From Rodentibacter genomosp. 1 (GTDB taxonomy: Bacteria; Pseudomonadota; Gammaproteobacteria; Enterobacterales; Pasteurellaceae), in the NCBI RefSeq assembly GCF_001999285.1, contig NZ_MLHN01000012.1:1-33349 (forward strand): DNA of 33,349 nt. Direction: 5' to 3'. Below are positions 16,633 through 24,814 of the stretch, in pieces. Under the pieces are notes generated by a model. It saw only the letters and a list, made by a program, of their open reading frames with translations. It searched no databases and was not told the origin of the DNA. The position numbers and the translations under genes were made by a program. Each line of letters opens with the position of its first letter. Position 1 is the first letter of the stretch.

Positions 16633-17724
16633 ATGAAAAAAACTGCAATCGCATTAGTAGTAGCTGGTTTCGCAGCTGCTTCTGTGGCTCAAGCGGCTCC
16701 ACAAGAAAACACTTTCTATGTTGGTGCTAAAGCGGGTTGGGCGTCTTTCCATGATGGTTTAAAACAATTTGACTCAAAATATGTCGGTCACCAAAATGGT
16801 TTCGGTGTTAACCGTAACTCTGTGACTTACGGTGTTTTCGGTGGTTACCAAGTCTTAAATCGTGACAACTTAGGTTTAGCAGTAGAATTGGGTTACGATG
16901 ATTTTGGTCGTGCTAAATTCTCTAAAGGTGAAAAAGTTGTTTCAAAACACACTAACCACGGTGCACATTTAAGCTTAAAAGGTAGCTATGGTTTAGGTGG
17001 CTTAGTATCAGCTTTAGACGGTTTAGATTTATATGGTCGTGTTGGTGCTGCATTAGTACGTTCTGATTACAAAAATGCTAAAGGGGTTAATTTAGCGGAT
17101 ACAGCTTGGGGTACTCGTGCTCACAGCTTAAAAGTATCTCCGGTATTTGCAGCAGGTGTTGAGTACGCGTTACCTTCATTACCAGAATTAGCATTACGTG
17201 TTGAATACCAATGGTTAACTTCTGTTGGTAAAGATAACAAAATTGCAGAAAATGAAGACTATACTCCGTGGATCGGTTCTGTAACTGCCGGTTTATCTTA
17301 CCGTTTCGGTCAAGGTGCTGCACCAGTTGTTGCGCCTGAAGTTGTAAGCAAAACTTTCAACTTAAACTCTGATGTTACTTTCGCTTTCGGTAAAGCAAAC
17401 TTAAAACCACAAGCACAAGCAACTTTAGATGGTATCTATGGTGAAATCGCACAAGTAAATAGTGCTAAAGTAGCAGTTGCTGGTTACACAGACCGCATCG
17501 GTAAAGATGCAGCAAACTTAAAATTATCACAACGTCGTGCAGACTCAGTAGCTAACTACTTAGTTGCTAAAGGTGTTGCTGCACAAGACATCACTGCAAC
17601 TGGTTACGGTGCTGCGAACCCAGTTACCGGTGCAACTTGTGATGCGGTTAAAGGTCGTAAAGCACTTATCGCTTGCTTAGCGCCAGACCGTCGCGTTGAA
17701 ATCGCAGTTAACGGTACTAAATAA
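16633..17724 (+). CDS. ompA: Outer membrane protein P5 / OmpA-family porin
   Basis: This 363-residue outer-membrane protein matches Haemophilus P5 (OmpA). A signal peptide MKKTAIALVVAGFAAASVAQA is cut before APQENTFYVG. An eight-stranded beta-barrel (about 22-220) ends in SVTAGLSYRFGQ. A proline/alanine hinge (APVVAPEVV) leads to the periplasmic OmpA C-terminal domain (about 240-360) with FAFGKANLKPQA, GYTDRIGKDAANLKLSQRRADSV and the paired cysteines in ATCDAV/LIACLAPDRR. It anchors the outer membrane to peptidoglycan; in H. influenzae P5 is also an adhesin and immune target. Codon use is strongly biased (CGT, GGT, TTA), as expected for an abundant protein. A strong terminator follows. Confidence 0.97.
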   Translation: MKKTAIALVVAGFAAASVAQAAPQENTFYVGAKAGWASFHDGLKQFDSKYVGHQNGFGVNRNSVTYGVFGGYQVLNRDNLGLAVELGYDDFGRAKFSKGEKVVSKHTNHGAHLSLKGSYGLGGLVSALDGLDLYGRVGAALVRSDYKNAKGVNLADTAWGTRAHSLKVSPVFAAGVEYALPSLPELALRVEYQWLTSVGKDNKIAENEDYTPWIGSVTAGLSYRFGQGAAPVVAPEVVSKTFNLNSDVTFAFGKANLKPQAQATLDGIYGEIAQVNSAKVAVAGYTDRIGKDAANLKLSQRRADSVANYLVAKGVAAQDITATGYGAANPVTGATCDAVKGRKALIACLAPDRRVEIAVNGTK

Positions 17725-17760
17725 TTTCATTTAGTTATCCGTTGATGGATTAAATAGAAG

Positions 17761-17794
17761 AAAGACCTAAACCTCGGTTTAGGTCTTTTCTTTT
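17761..17794 (+). terminator. Strong rho-independent terminator after ompA
   Basis: AAAGACCTAAAC (17761-17772) pairs perfectly with GTTTAGGTCTTT (17777-17788) around CTCG and runs into TTTTCTTTT. It separates ompA from the lemA operon. Confidence 0.92.
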
Positions 17795-17830
17795 AGTAGA
17801 AGAATTCTTTAATTTTATAGGAACATTATT

Positions 17831-18415
17831 ATGAAAAAATGGCTTGTTATTCTCCTTGTTGCTATCGTAGCCGGTGGGTTTGCATTAATGCCAAGTTATA
17901 ATGGCTTAGTTAAAGCAGAAGAAGAAATTGATTCTGTTTGGGCGAATGTTGAATCTTCTTATCAACGTCGTGCGGATCTCATTCCTAATTTAGTGAATAC
18001 CGTAAAAGCTCAAGCAAACTTTGAGCAACAAACTTTAACCAATGTGATCGAAGCTCGTGCAAAAGCGACACAAACTAAGATTGATCCTTCCAATATGACA
18101 GAAGAACAACTTGCACAATTCCAACAGGAACAAAATCAAGTAGGCTCGGCATTATCTAGATTACTTGTTACTGTCGAACAATATCCGCAATTAAAGGCGC
18201 ATGAAGGTTTTATGAATTTACAAGCGCAGTTAGAGGGAACTGAGAATCGTATTAATGTTGCTCGTAATAAATTTAATGATGCCGCTCGTGGATATAACCA
18301 AAAAGTACGTCAATTTCCAACAACATTCGCTGCATTGATCTTTGGTTTTAAAGAAAAACCTTACTTTAAATCTACATCTGGTGCTGAAAATGCCCCTACT
18401 GTGAATTTTAATTAA
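17831..18415 (+). CDS. lemA: LemA family protein
   Basis: This 194-residue protein has one N-terminal membrane segment (about 4-20, WLVILLVAIVAGGFALM) and a long helical domain outside the membrane. The LemA signature is clear: YNGLVKAEEEIDSVWANVESSYQRRADLIPNLVNTV, then ENRINVARNKFNDAARGYN and FPTTFAALIFGF. The biochemical role of LemA proteins is not established. Two TPM-domain genes follow with gaps of 10 and -8 bases, so the three genes form an operon. Shine-Dalgarno AGGAA precedes the ATG by 7 bases. Confidence 0.92.
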   Translation: MKKWLVILLVAIVAGGFALMPSYNGLVKAEEEIDSVWANVESSYQRRADLIPNLVNTVKAQANFEQQTLTNVIEARAKATQTKIDPSNMTEEQLAQFQQEQNQVGSALSRLLVTVEQYPQLKAHEGFMNLQAQLEGTENRINVARNKFNDAARGYNQKVRQFPTTFAALIFGFKEKPYFKSTSGAENAPTVNFN

Positions 18416-18425
18416 GGTATAAGTA

Positions 18426-18875
18426 ATGAAATTCTTTTCAAGGATTCCGGTCGATAAAAAACAAATAGAGGCGGCAATTGCTCGCCTTGAAAGTCGAAGT
18501 TCGGCAGAATTAAGGGTTTATATTGAACGTAAATTACCAAAAACCGAAAAAGGATTATCGGCGATTGAGCGAGCATTACAAATTTTTGGTGAGCTTGATA
18601 TGCATCAAACAGCAGAAAAAAATGCAGTATTAATTTATGTTGGATACAAAAATCATCTTTGTGCCATTATTGGTGATAAAGGAATTCATCAATTTGTCGA
18701 TGATGCTTATTGGCAAAAACAATGTAATTTAATGATTGCACGATTTAAGGAAAAAGCCTATACACAAGGTATCGTTGAGGCGATTGAACATATTACCGAT
18801 ACCTTAAAAACGCATTTTCCTATTCAAGTTGATGATAGAAATGAATTGCCAAATGAGGTGATTATTCATGACTAA
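18426..18875 (+). CDS. Small TPM-domain protein without signal peptide
   Basis: These 149 residues are mostly one TPM-type domain (TLP18.3/Psb32/MOLO-1): IEAAIARLESRSSAELRVYIERKL at the start, NAVLIYVGYKNHLCAIIGDKGI in the middle and an AYTQGIVEAIEHITDTLKTHF tail. There is no signal peptide or membrane segment, so it is predicted cytoplasmic, unlike its neighbour. It follows lemA by 10 bases and overlaps the next gene by 8. The function is unknown; TPM domains elsewhere are linked to membrane-protein maintenance or phosphatase-like activity. Confidence 0.85.
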   Translation: MKFFSRIPVDKKQIEAAIARLESRSSAELRVYIERKLPKTEKGLSAIERALQIFGELDMHQTAEKNAVLIYVGYKNHLCAIIGDKGIHQFVDDAYWQKQCNLMIARFKEKAYTQGIVEAIEHITDTLKTHFPIQVDDRNELPNEVIIHD

Positions 18876-19668
18876 AGTTTTGCAAATCATGAAAAGTGCG
18901 GTTGTTTTTATCTTTGTTTTTTGGGGGGCTTTTGTCTATGCCGTACAGTTTCCATCTACGCAAAATCCTTTTCGTTATGTGAATGATTACACGAATACGC
19001 TTTCCTCACAACAACAGCAAATTCTTGAAAATAAACTGATTTCTTATGGTAATGCGACTAGCTCGCAAATTGCCGTTGTGCTTGTACCGACTACCGGTGA
19101 ATATGAAATTGCGGATTATACTTTTGCCTTAGGTGATAAGTGGGGAATTGGGCGTAAGCAACTTAATAACGGCGTTTTAATACTAATTGCAAAAAATGAT
19201 CGCAAAGTATTTATTGCGACAGGGCAAGGTTTGGAAGGGGTATTACCGGACGCTTTTTTATCACAGGTTATCCGCAATGCAATTTTACCGCAATTTAAAC
19301 AAGGGCAGTATGCTCAGGGTATTAATGACGGATTAAATGACATTATCGCTGCAAGCCAAGGGGAATATGGTGCTTATCAAATGGAAGATAGTGAGTTTGA
19401 TAAATATATTCCCTTTATTATGGTGCTGGTGTTTATTGCCTTTGTTGTGTTTGGCGAATATCAATATCATAAAGATGAAATTTATATCAGCCCGAATCAG
19501 CGTGATCAATTGAATCGAATTGTGCGTCAATCAACATTATCCCGTCGTCGTGGGGGAGGCTCCGGTTTCGGCGGAGGATTTGGTGGCGGATTCGGCGGAG
19601 GTGGTTCATCGGGAGGTGGTTTTGGCGGTGGAGGCTTCGGCGGTGGCGGTGCGGGTGGAAGTTGGTAA
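18868..19668 (+). CDS. YgcG-type TPM-domain membrane protein with glycine-rich tail
   Basis: In this 266-residue protein a signal peptide (about 1-25, ending AFVYA) precedes an extracytoplasmic TPM domain (about 35-165; VNDYTNTLSSQQQQILE, SSQIAVVLVPTTG, NNGVLILIAKNDRKVFIATGQGLEG). One membrane helix (about 180-196) follows, then a short basic segment SRRR and a glycine/serine/phenylalanine-rich tail (229-266). This is the layout of YgcG-like proteins usually encoded beside LemA. An uptake sequence (18894-18902) is embedded in the signal-peptide codons. Function is not established. Confidence 0.87.
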   Translation: MTKVLQIMKSAVVFIFVFWGAFVYAVQFPSTQNPFRYVNDYTNTLSSQQQQILENKLISYGNATSSQIAVVLVPTTGEYEIADYTFALGDKWGIGRKQLNNGVLILIAKNDRKVFIATGQGLEGVLPDAFLSQVIRNAILPQFKQGQYAQGINDGLNDIIAASQGEYGAYQMEDSEFDKYIPFIMVLVFIAFVVFGEYQYHKDEIYISPNQRDQLNRIVRQSTLSRRRGGGSGFGGGFGGGFGGGGSSGGGFGGGGFGGGGAGGSW

Positions 19669-19695
19669 ACCTGACCTGATTACTCAAGTTCTAAT

Positions 19696-19723
19696 TTGTG
19701 ATACCTCTAACTTATGTTAGAAT
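19696..19723 (+). promoter_or_regulatory. Probable grxD promoter
   Basis: TTGTGA (19696-19701) and TAGAAT (19718-19723) are separated by 16 bases and lie 30 bases before the grxD start. A small dyad CTAAC-TTAT-GTTAG (19707-19720) overlaps the -10 box and might be an operator. Confidence 0.4.
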
Positions 19724-19752
19724 ACGTGCCTCTATTTTTTACGGGGAACATT

Positions 19753-20082
19753 ATGGAAACGTTAGACAAAATCAAAAAACAAATCAGCGAAAACCCGATT
19801 TTAATTTATATGAAAGGTTCACCGAAATTGCCTTCTTGTGGTTTTTCTGCTCGTGCAGCAGAGGCATTAATGAACTGCAAAGTGCCCTTTGGTTATGTGG
19901 ACATTCTTCAACATCCGGATATTCGTGCTGAATTGCCCGCTTACGCAAATTGGCCAACTTTCCCACAATTATGGGTTGAAGGAGAGCTAATTGGAGGGTG
20001 CGATATCATGTTAGAAATGTATCAAACCGGTGAGTTACAAACTTTATTAAGTGAAGTGGCAGCAAAACACCAAGAAGCATAA
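19753..20082 (+). CDS. grxD: Monothiol glutaredoxin, CGFS type
   Basis: This 109-residue protein has active site CGFS (29-32) in KGSPKLPSCGFSARA, the glutathione-binding WPTFPQLWVEGELIGGCDI and the usual family length. Such proteins bind a [2Fe-2S] cluster with glutathione and a BolA partner and help deliver Fe-S clusters; they are poor classical glutaredoxins. The ATG at 19753 is chosen because GGGGA (19743-19747) sits 5 bases upstream and METLDKIKKQI matches the family start. The upstream ATG at 19714 would add residues absent from the family. A terminator follows. Confidence 0.94.
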   Translation: METLDKIKKQISENPILIYMKGSPKLPSCGFSARAAEALMNCKVPFGYVDILQHPDIRAELPAYANWPTFPQLWVEGELIGGCDIMLEMYQTGELQTLLSEVAAKHQEA

Positions 20083-20094
20083 TCTTCCATCCTT

Positions 20095-20122
20095 AAAACC
20101 CGTTTATTGCGGGTTTTATTTT
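20095..20122 (+). terminator. Rho-independent terminator after grxD
   Basis: AAAACCCG (20095-20102) pairs with CGGGTTTT (20110-20117) around a 7-base loop, followed by ATTTTG. It separates grxD from the thiamine operon. Confidence 0.85.
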
Positions 20123-20202
20123 GTCTAAATTTTGTGATCAAGCTAACAGTTTTGTTTCAAGATGCTTGTATATTTTAAAAAGTTTATATAGACTTTTAGC
20201 CC

Positions 20203-20279
20203 TTAGTCGGGGTGCTAACATTGTTTGGCTGAGAGATACCCGTGAACCTGAAACAGATAATGCTGGCGTAGGAAACTAA
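20203..20279 (+). ncRNA. TPP (thi-box) riboswitch aptamer
   Basis: The thi-box is complete: P1 TTAGT (20203-20207) with ACTAA (20275-20279), then CGGGGTGCT, the pyrimidine-sensing CTGAGA (20229-20234), GATACCC, ACCTGA and the pyrophosphate-side CAGATAATGCTGGCGTAGGAA. It binds thiamine pyrophosphate and switches off the downstream genes. The expression platform is between 20280 and the thiB ATG at 20330. Its Shine-Dalgarno AAGGAC (20318-20323) could be masked, but the mechanism is not clear from the bases. Confidence 0.95.
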
Positions 20280-20329
20280 CTCTTTTCATTAGGCTGTTTC
20301 TTCATTTCTATTTTTATAAGGACAGTACA

Positions 20330-21328
20330 ATGAAGAAAATAATCCTCATTTCAACCGCACTTTTTGCTGCTTCTGCATTTGCTCAAACTGCTGCACAACC
20401 ACTCACTGTTTATACTTACGATTCTTTTAGTGCCGATTGGAGTGCTGGGCCGAAAGTTAAAACCGGCTTTGAAAAACAATTTCCACAGTGTCAGTTAAAT
20501 TATGTTGCCTTTGATAATAATGGTACTTTGTTTAATCGTGTACGCTTAGAAGGAAAAAAAATTAAAGCGGATGTGGTATTAGGTTTAGATAATCATCAAA
20601 TTGATGAAGCCAAAAAATTAGCAATGTTCGAACCTAACCAAGTGGATCTTGGTAAATTGGCATTACCGCTAAAATGGGATGATCGCACATTTTTGCCTTT
20701 TGATTTTGCAAAATATGCTTTTATTTACGATAAAAATAAATTAACTGACCCACCAAAAAGTTTTAAAGAATTGATTGAACGTAAAGATCTAAAAGTACTA
20801 TATCAAGATCCGCGTACCAGTAGTATCGGGCGAGGTTTATTACTTTGGGTAAACTCCCTTTATCCGCAAGCGGAAGCACAAAATGTCTGGAAAACTTTGT
20901 CAGAACACACCGTAACCATTACAAAAGGTTGGACAGAAGCCTACGGTGCATTCCTAAAAGGGGAAGGGGAGCTTGTGTTAAGCACAAACACTTCGCCAAT
21001 TTACCATATTCTTTCTGAGCAAAAAAATCATTATATGGCAACGGAATTTAGTGAAGGCGGCGTATTACAAGTGGAAGTCGTTGCTAAAGTGGCTAACCGT
21101 CATAACACTTGCGCGGATCACTTTCTTGATTATTTGATTTCACCGGAAGCACAAGCCGATATTGCGAAAAATAATGTGATGCTACCGGTTATTGATAGCC
21201 CTATCGAAAGTCATATTGATGCGTTAAAAAAACATACTCAAAATATGCCGGTACTGGATACGTCAAAAGTCACGGGGGAACAATTAAAAACTTGGATTAA
21301 TCAGTGGCAAAAAGCCCTTTCTAAATAG
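20330..21328 (+). CDS. thiB: Thiamine ABC transporter, periplasmic binding protein
   Basis: In this 332-residue protein the signal peptide MKKIILISTALFAASAFA is cut before QTAAQPLTVYTYDSF. The mature protein is a type II periplasmic binding protein that captures thiamine, TMP or TPP; SADWSAGPKVKTGFEK, TLFNRVRLEGKKIKADVVLGLDN and FLPFDFAKYAFIYD are ThiB family stretches. It lies directly under the TPP riboswitch and 6 bases before thiP. An uptake sequence (20354-20362) is embedded in the signal-peptide codons. Confidence 0.95.
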   Translation: MKKIILISTALFAASAFAQTAAQPLTVYTYDSFSADWSAGPKVKTGFEKQFPQCQLNYVAFDNNGTLFNRVRLEGKKIKADVVLGLDNHQIDEAKKLAMFEPNQVDLGKLALPLKWDDRTFLPFDFAKYAFIYDKNKLTDPPKSFKELIERKDLKVLYQDPRTSSIGRGLLLWVNSLYPQAEAQNVWKTLSEHTVTITKGWTEAYGAFLKGEGELVLSTNTSPIYHILSEQKNHYMATEFSEGGVLQVEVVAKVANRHNTCADHFLDYLISPEAQADIAKNNVMLPVIDSPIESHIDALKKHTQNMPVLDTSKVTGEQLKTWINQWQKALSK

Positions 21329-21334
21329 TTTCTA

Positions 21335-22945
21335 ATGATATCGTTGTTTTCTCATCCGCATTTCCGTCCTCGTCATTATATTGGCGGAAGTGCGGTTATT
21401 TTTTTCATTGTTTTGCTTTATAGCACATCGCTTTCTGCGGTATTTTCCATCGGTGGAAATTATTCTTGGGAGGCTTTCAAGCAGGATGATTATTTACATC
21501 AAGTTATCTTTTTTAGTCTCGGGCAAGCCTTTTTATCGGCGTTACTTGCCGTGCTGATCGGGGCATTATTTGGACGTGCGTTTTTTTATCAGCCTTTCCC
21601 GGGAAAACGTCTTATCCAGCGTTTACTTTCCCTTACTTTTGTGTTGCCGGCGCTTTTGGCGATCTTTGGCTTACTCGAGATTTATGGCACGGAAGGTTGG
21701 TTAAGTCGGCTAATGCAGTGGTTAGGGATTAATTGGAAACCGACAATTTATGGGTTGAACGGTATATTAATTGCCCACCTCTTTTTTAATATTCCCCTTG
21801 CTGCGAGGGTAACGCAACAAGCCTTGCAAGCTATTCCCTCAGAACAACATCAGTTAGCCGCACAATTAAATATTCGAGGTTGGCAATTTTTTCGTTTAAT
21901 TGAAATACCTTATTTTAAAAATCAGCTTTTACCGACTTTTGTTCTCATTTTTATGCTGTGTTTTACCAGTTTCACCATCGTGCTTTCTCTTGGTGGCGGG
22001 CCACAAAATAGCACTTTGGAGGTTGCTATTTACCAAGCGATCTTTTTTGAATTTGATTTTCCTAAGGCGGCTTTATTTGCCTTGATTCAATTTGTTTTTT
22101 GCTTTGTATTATTTGGGATATCCCAAATTTTTGCTAAACCGCCGGAAACCAGCCTTTCCCAACGCTATATTTGGTTGATGCCACCATCAAGTGCGGTCAA
22201 AATTTTTAATGTTTTTATTTTGTTTAGCGTATGTTTATTGCTTTTCATACCATTGCTGAGTATTGTGGTGGAAGGGGTGGTGAGTGCACCGGAATGGTTT
22301 AGTTTTTGGCAAGATCCCCAACTATGGAAAGCGTTAATCTATTCCCTTTCAATGGCACCCGCTTCAGGTGTATTAGCGATAGTATTTTCTTTTTTATTAC
22401 TTCTGCTTTCCCGCCAGCTACAATGGCTTCATTTTCCTGTGTTTGCAACCCTCATTCAAACCGGTGGTATGATGATTTTAGCCGTACCAACGTTAATTCT
22501 CTCGGTAGGATTATTTTTACTTTTACAGGAAATGGATTTTAGCAATATTCATTTATTTTTAATTGTTGTGTTGTGTAATGCGTTAGCCGCCATGCCTTTT
22601 GTCATTCGAATTTTAAACACACCGATGATGCAAGCTACGCAGTATTACGAAAAATTGTGTTTATCGCTAAATCTTAAAGGGTGGCAACGCTTCAAATTAA
22701 TTGAATATCCCTTATTAAAAACACCGCTAAAATATACCTTTGCTTTGGCGACAACACTCTCTTTAGGGGATTTTACGGCAATTGCCTTATTTGGTAGTCC
22801 GGATTTTACTTCTTTACCGCACTTGCTTTATCAGCAAATCGGACAATATCGGAGTCAAGAAGCGGCGATTACGGCATTGATTTTGCTCAGCTTATGTCTT
22901 GGATTATTTATGTTTATTGAACACAATAGGGATAACAATGATTAA
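21335..22945 (+). CDS. thiP: Thiamine ABC transporter, permease
   Basis: This 536-residue inner-membrane permease is built from two homologous halves, each with about six membrane segments. Each half carries the EAA-type loop that contacts the ATPase: [18 protein letters not shown] (about 173-190) and [19 protein letters not shown] (about 444-462). The second half ends with [14 protein letters not shown]. It overlaps thiQ by 8 bases, so the two are translationally coupled. Two uptake sequences lie inside. Confidence 0.95.
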   Translation: MISLFSHPHFRPRHYIGGSAVIFFIVLLYSTSLSAVFSIGGNYSWEAFKQDDYLHQVIFFSLGQAFLSALLAVLIGALFGRAFFYQPFPGKRLIQRLLSLTFVLPALLAIFGLLEIYGTEGWLSRLMQWLGINWKPTIYGLNGILIAHLFFNIPLAARVTQQALQAIPSEQHQLAAQLNIRGWQFFRLIEIPYFKNQLLPTFVLIFMLCFTSFTIVLSLGGGPQNSTLEVAIYQAIFFEFDFPKAALFALIQFVFCFVLFGISQIFAKPPETSLSQRYIWLMPPSSAVKIFNVFILFSVCLLLFIPLLSIVVEGVVSAPEWFSFWQDPQLWKALIYSLSMAPASGVLAIVFSFLLLLLSRQLQWLHFPVFATLIQTGGMMILAVPTLILSVGLFLLLQEMDFSNIHLFLIVVLCNALAAMPFVIRILNTPMMQATQYYEKLCLSLNLKGWQRFKLIEYPLLKTPLKYTFALATTLSLGDFTAIALFGSPDFTSLPHLLYQQIGQYRSQEAAITALILLSLCLGLFMFIEHNRDNND

Positions 22946-23567
22946 ATTAAAACAAGTGAAATTTAATTATCAATCCATGCCGATGATGCTTGACTTACAT
23001 ATTGGTGGGCAAGAAAAAGTGGCGATTATCGGTGAGAGTGGTGCAGGGAAAAGTACCCTATTAAATCTGATTGCCGGTTTTGACTATGCCAATGAGGGGG
23101 AAATTTGGCTTAACGGTGAAAATCATACGAGAAGCGCCCCTTATGAACGCCCGGTTTCCATGTTATTTCAAGAAAATAATTTGTTCACCCACTTGACCGT
23201 GGCGGAAAATATTGCATTAGGCTTAAAACCGAATTTGTCCCTTTCAAAGGAAGAGAAAATACGAATTGAGCAAGCCGCAAGTGCGGTCAATTTACAGGAT
23301 TTTTTAACGAGAAAATCGACCGCACTTTCCGGTGGGCAAAAGCAACGTGTTGCATTGGCACGTTGTCTGTTGCGTGATAAACCCATTTTATTATTGGATG
23401 AACCTTTCTCCGCACTTGATCCGCAATTACGTATGGAAATGTTAAAGTTGCTCGACCGGCTATGTAATGAAAAGCACTTAACATTGCTACTTGTGACACA
23501 TCAACCACAGGAATTAGAAGGGTATATTGATCGTATCATCCCTATTCATCAAGGACGAAATTTATAG
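22938..23567 (+). CDS. thiQ: Thiamine ABC transporter, ATP-binding protein
   Basis: This 209-residue ABC ATPase has Walker [10 protein letters not shown] (32-40), Q-loop LFQEN (76-80), signature LSGGQ (130-134), Walker B LLLDEP (151-156) and the switch His in VTHQ. It powers thiamine uptake with ThiB and Thi[11 protein letters not shown] (ATG 22938) is chosen as start because upstream in-frame codons lie in thiP and do not match the family. Two uptake sequences in opposite orientation (23279-23287 and 23319-23327) are embedded here, the second encoding part of TALSGGQ. bioB starts 7 bases after the stop. Confidence 0.95.
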   Translation: MIKLKQVKFNYQSMPMMLDLHIGGQEKVAIIGESGAGKSTLLNLIAGFDYANEGEIWLNGENHTRSAPYERPVSMLFQENNLFTHLTVAENIALGLKPNLSLSKEEKIRIEQAASAVNLQDFLTRKSTALSGGQKQRVALARCLLRDKPILLLDEPFSALDPQLRMEMLKLLDRLCNEKHLTLLLVTHQPQELEGYIDRIIPIHQGRNL

Positions 23568-23574
23568 GAAAAGA

Positions 23575-24585
23575 ATGACAAGCGTACAATCTATTCAATT
23601 AAATAGCATAACACCACATCCTTCCATTGAATATTGGTCGGTTTGCAAAGTCGAGGCTTTGTTTGAGATCCCATTTTTAGAATTAATGTATCGTGCTGCT
23701 CAAGTTCATCGTGAGCATTTTAATCCACAAGCTATTCAACTTTCGACTTTAATGTCGATTAAAACCGGAGGTTGTCCGGAAGATTGTCATTATTGCCCAC
23801 AATCATCTCGCTATCAGGCGGGTGTTCAAAATCAACAATTATTGGAGATTGATGAGATTGTGGCTAAAGCTAAGATTGCGAAATCCCGTGGTGCTGCTAG
23901 GTTTTGTATGGGCGCAGCATGGCGAGGCCCGAAACCTAAGGATATTGAAAAAGTGACAGCTATTATTAAAGCCGTAAAAGCTCTTGGGTTAGAAACCTGT
24001 GGTACCTTTGGATTGCTGCAAGAAGGAATGGCGGAAGAACTAAAAGAGGCGGGGCTAGATTATTATAATCATAACCTTGATACAGCACCGGAACATTATG
24101 AAAAAGTTATCGGAACACGTCATTTTGGTGATCGTCTAAGTACTTTAGGGAAAGTGCGAAAGGCGGGTTTAAAAGTATGTTGTGGTGGGATTGTAGGGAT
24201 GAATGAAACACGCAAAGAGCGTGCAGGTTTGATCGCTAGCCTTGCTAATTTAGATCCCCAGCCTGAATCTGTGCCAATAAATCAATTAGTGAAAGTAGAA
24301 GGGACACCGCTTGAAAATGCTGTTGAGCTGGATTGGACAGAATTTGTGCGTACGATTGCTGTTGCACGAATTACGATGCCAAAAAGCTATATACGCTTAT
24401 CGGCTGGACGCCAAGGGATGACGGAAGAAATGCAGGCGATGTGTTTTATGGCTGGTGCTAATTCTATTTTCTATGGTGATAAACTACTCGTTACAGGTAA
24501 TCCTGAAGAAGACGGTGATCGATTACTTATGGCAAAACTCGATCTTGAACCCGAAACAGAAGAAAATCGAAAAATTCTTGAATGA
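23575..24585 (+). CDS. bioB: Biotin synthase
   Basis: This 336-residue radical-SAM enzyme inserts sulfur into dethiobiotin, the last step of biotin synthesis. The radical-SAM cluster cysteines are Cys67, Cys71 and Cys74 in [16 protein letters not shown]. [2Fe-2S]-site stretches include [28 protein letters not shown] and [22 protein letters not shown], and IRLSAGR is near the end. [11 protein letters not shown] (ATG 23575) is chosen because AGGA overlapping the thiQ stop serves as its Shine-Dalgarno. The gene follows thiQ by 7 bases with no terminator, so it is probably read from the TPP-riboswitch transcript. The other bio genes are not in the window. Confidence 0.95.
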   Translation: MTSVQSIQLNSITPHPSIEYWSVCKVEALFEIPFLELMYRAAQVHREHFNPQAIQLSTLMSIKTGGCPEDCHYCPQSSRYQAGVQNQQLLEIDEIVAKAKIAKSRGAARFCMGAAWRGPKPKDIEKVTAIIKAVKALGLETCGTFGLLQEGMAEELKEAGLDYYNHNLDTAPEHYEKVIGTRHFGDRLSTLGKVRKAGLKVCCGGIVGMNETRKERAGLIASLANLDPQPESVPINQLVKVEGTPLENAVELDWTEFVRTIAVARITMPKSYIRLSAGRQGMTEEMQAMCFMAGANSIFYGDKLLVTGNPEEDGDRLLMAKLDLEPETEENRKILE

Positions 24586-24603
24586 TAGGATATAGAGATA
24601 TAA

Positions 24604-24631
24604 AAAGTGCGGTTAATTTTAACCGCACTTT
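24604..24631 (+). terminator. Terminator from an inverted uptake-sequence pair after bioB
   Basis: AAAGTGCGGTTAA (24604-24616) and TTAACCGCACTTT (24619-24631) are exact inverted copies, 18 bases after the bioB stop. The inner bases form the loop, and a short T-run follows (GATTTTT). Confidence 0.82.
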
Positions 24632-24683
24632 AGATTTTTAGCGGTATTATGGCGCAGTTGAACAAATCTGTTTCTGGGTTAGT

Positions 24684-24762
24684 TTGTAGGGACACACTGC
24701 GTGTGTCCGAATTTAACATATTGAAGTGATTTGATTTTATAACAGGCACACAGTGTATCCCC
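24684..24762. repeat. Dispersed palindromic repeat, copy C (fullest copy)
   Basis: It begins TTTGTAGGGACACAC-TGC-GTGTGTCC (24684-24708), continues with the AT-rich core AACATATTGAAGTGATTT (from 24715), and ends in a degenerate second palindrome GGCACACAGTGTATCC (24745-24760). The core matches copy A (6248-6274) apart from two bases, and the first palindrome matches copy B. It lies between the convergent ends of bioB and putP. Confidence 0.7.
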
Positions 24763-24814
24763 ACCGTTGTTGAAATTCTACTTTGTGCACTTGCCAAATA
24801 ATACCTATTTTTAG

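Noticed and set aside
19487-19720. Frames on both strands over the glycine-rich tail of the TPM protein.
   Set aside because: They come from the repetitive GGC/GGT codons and have no independent signals.
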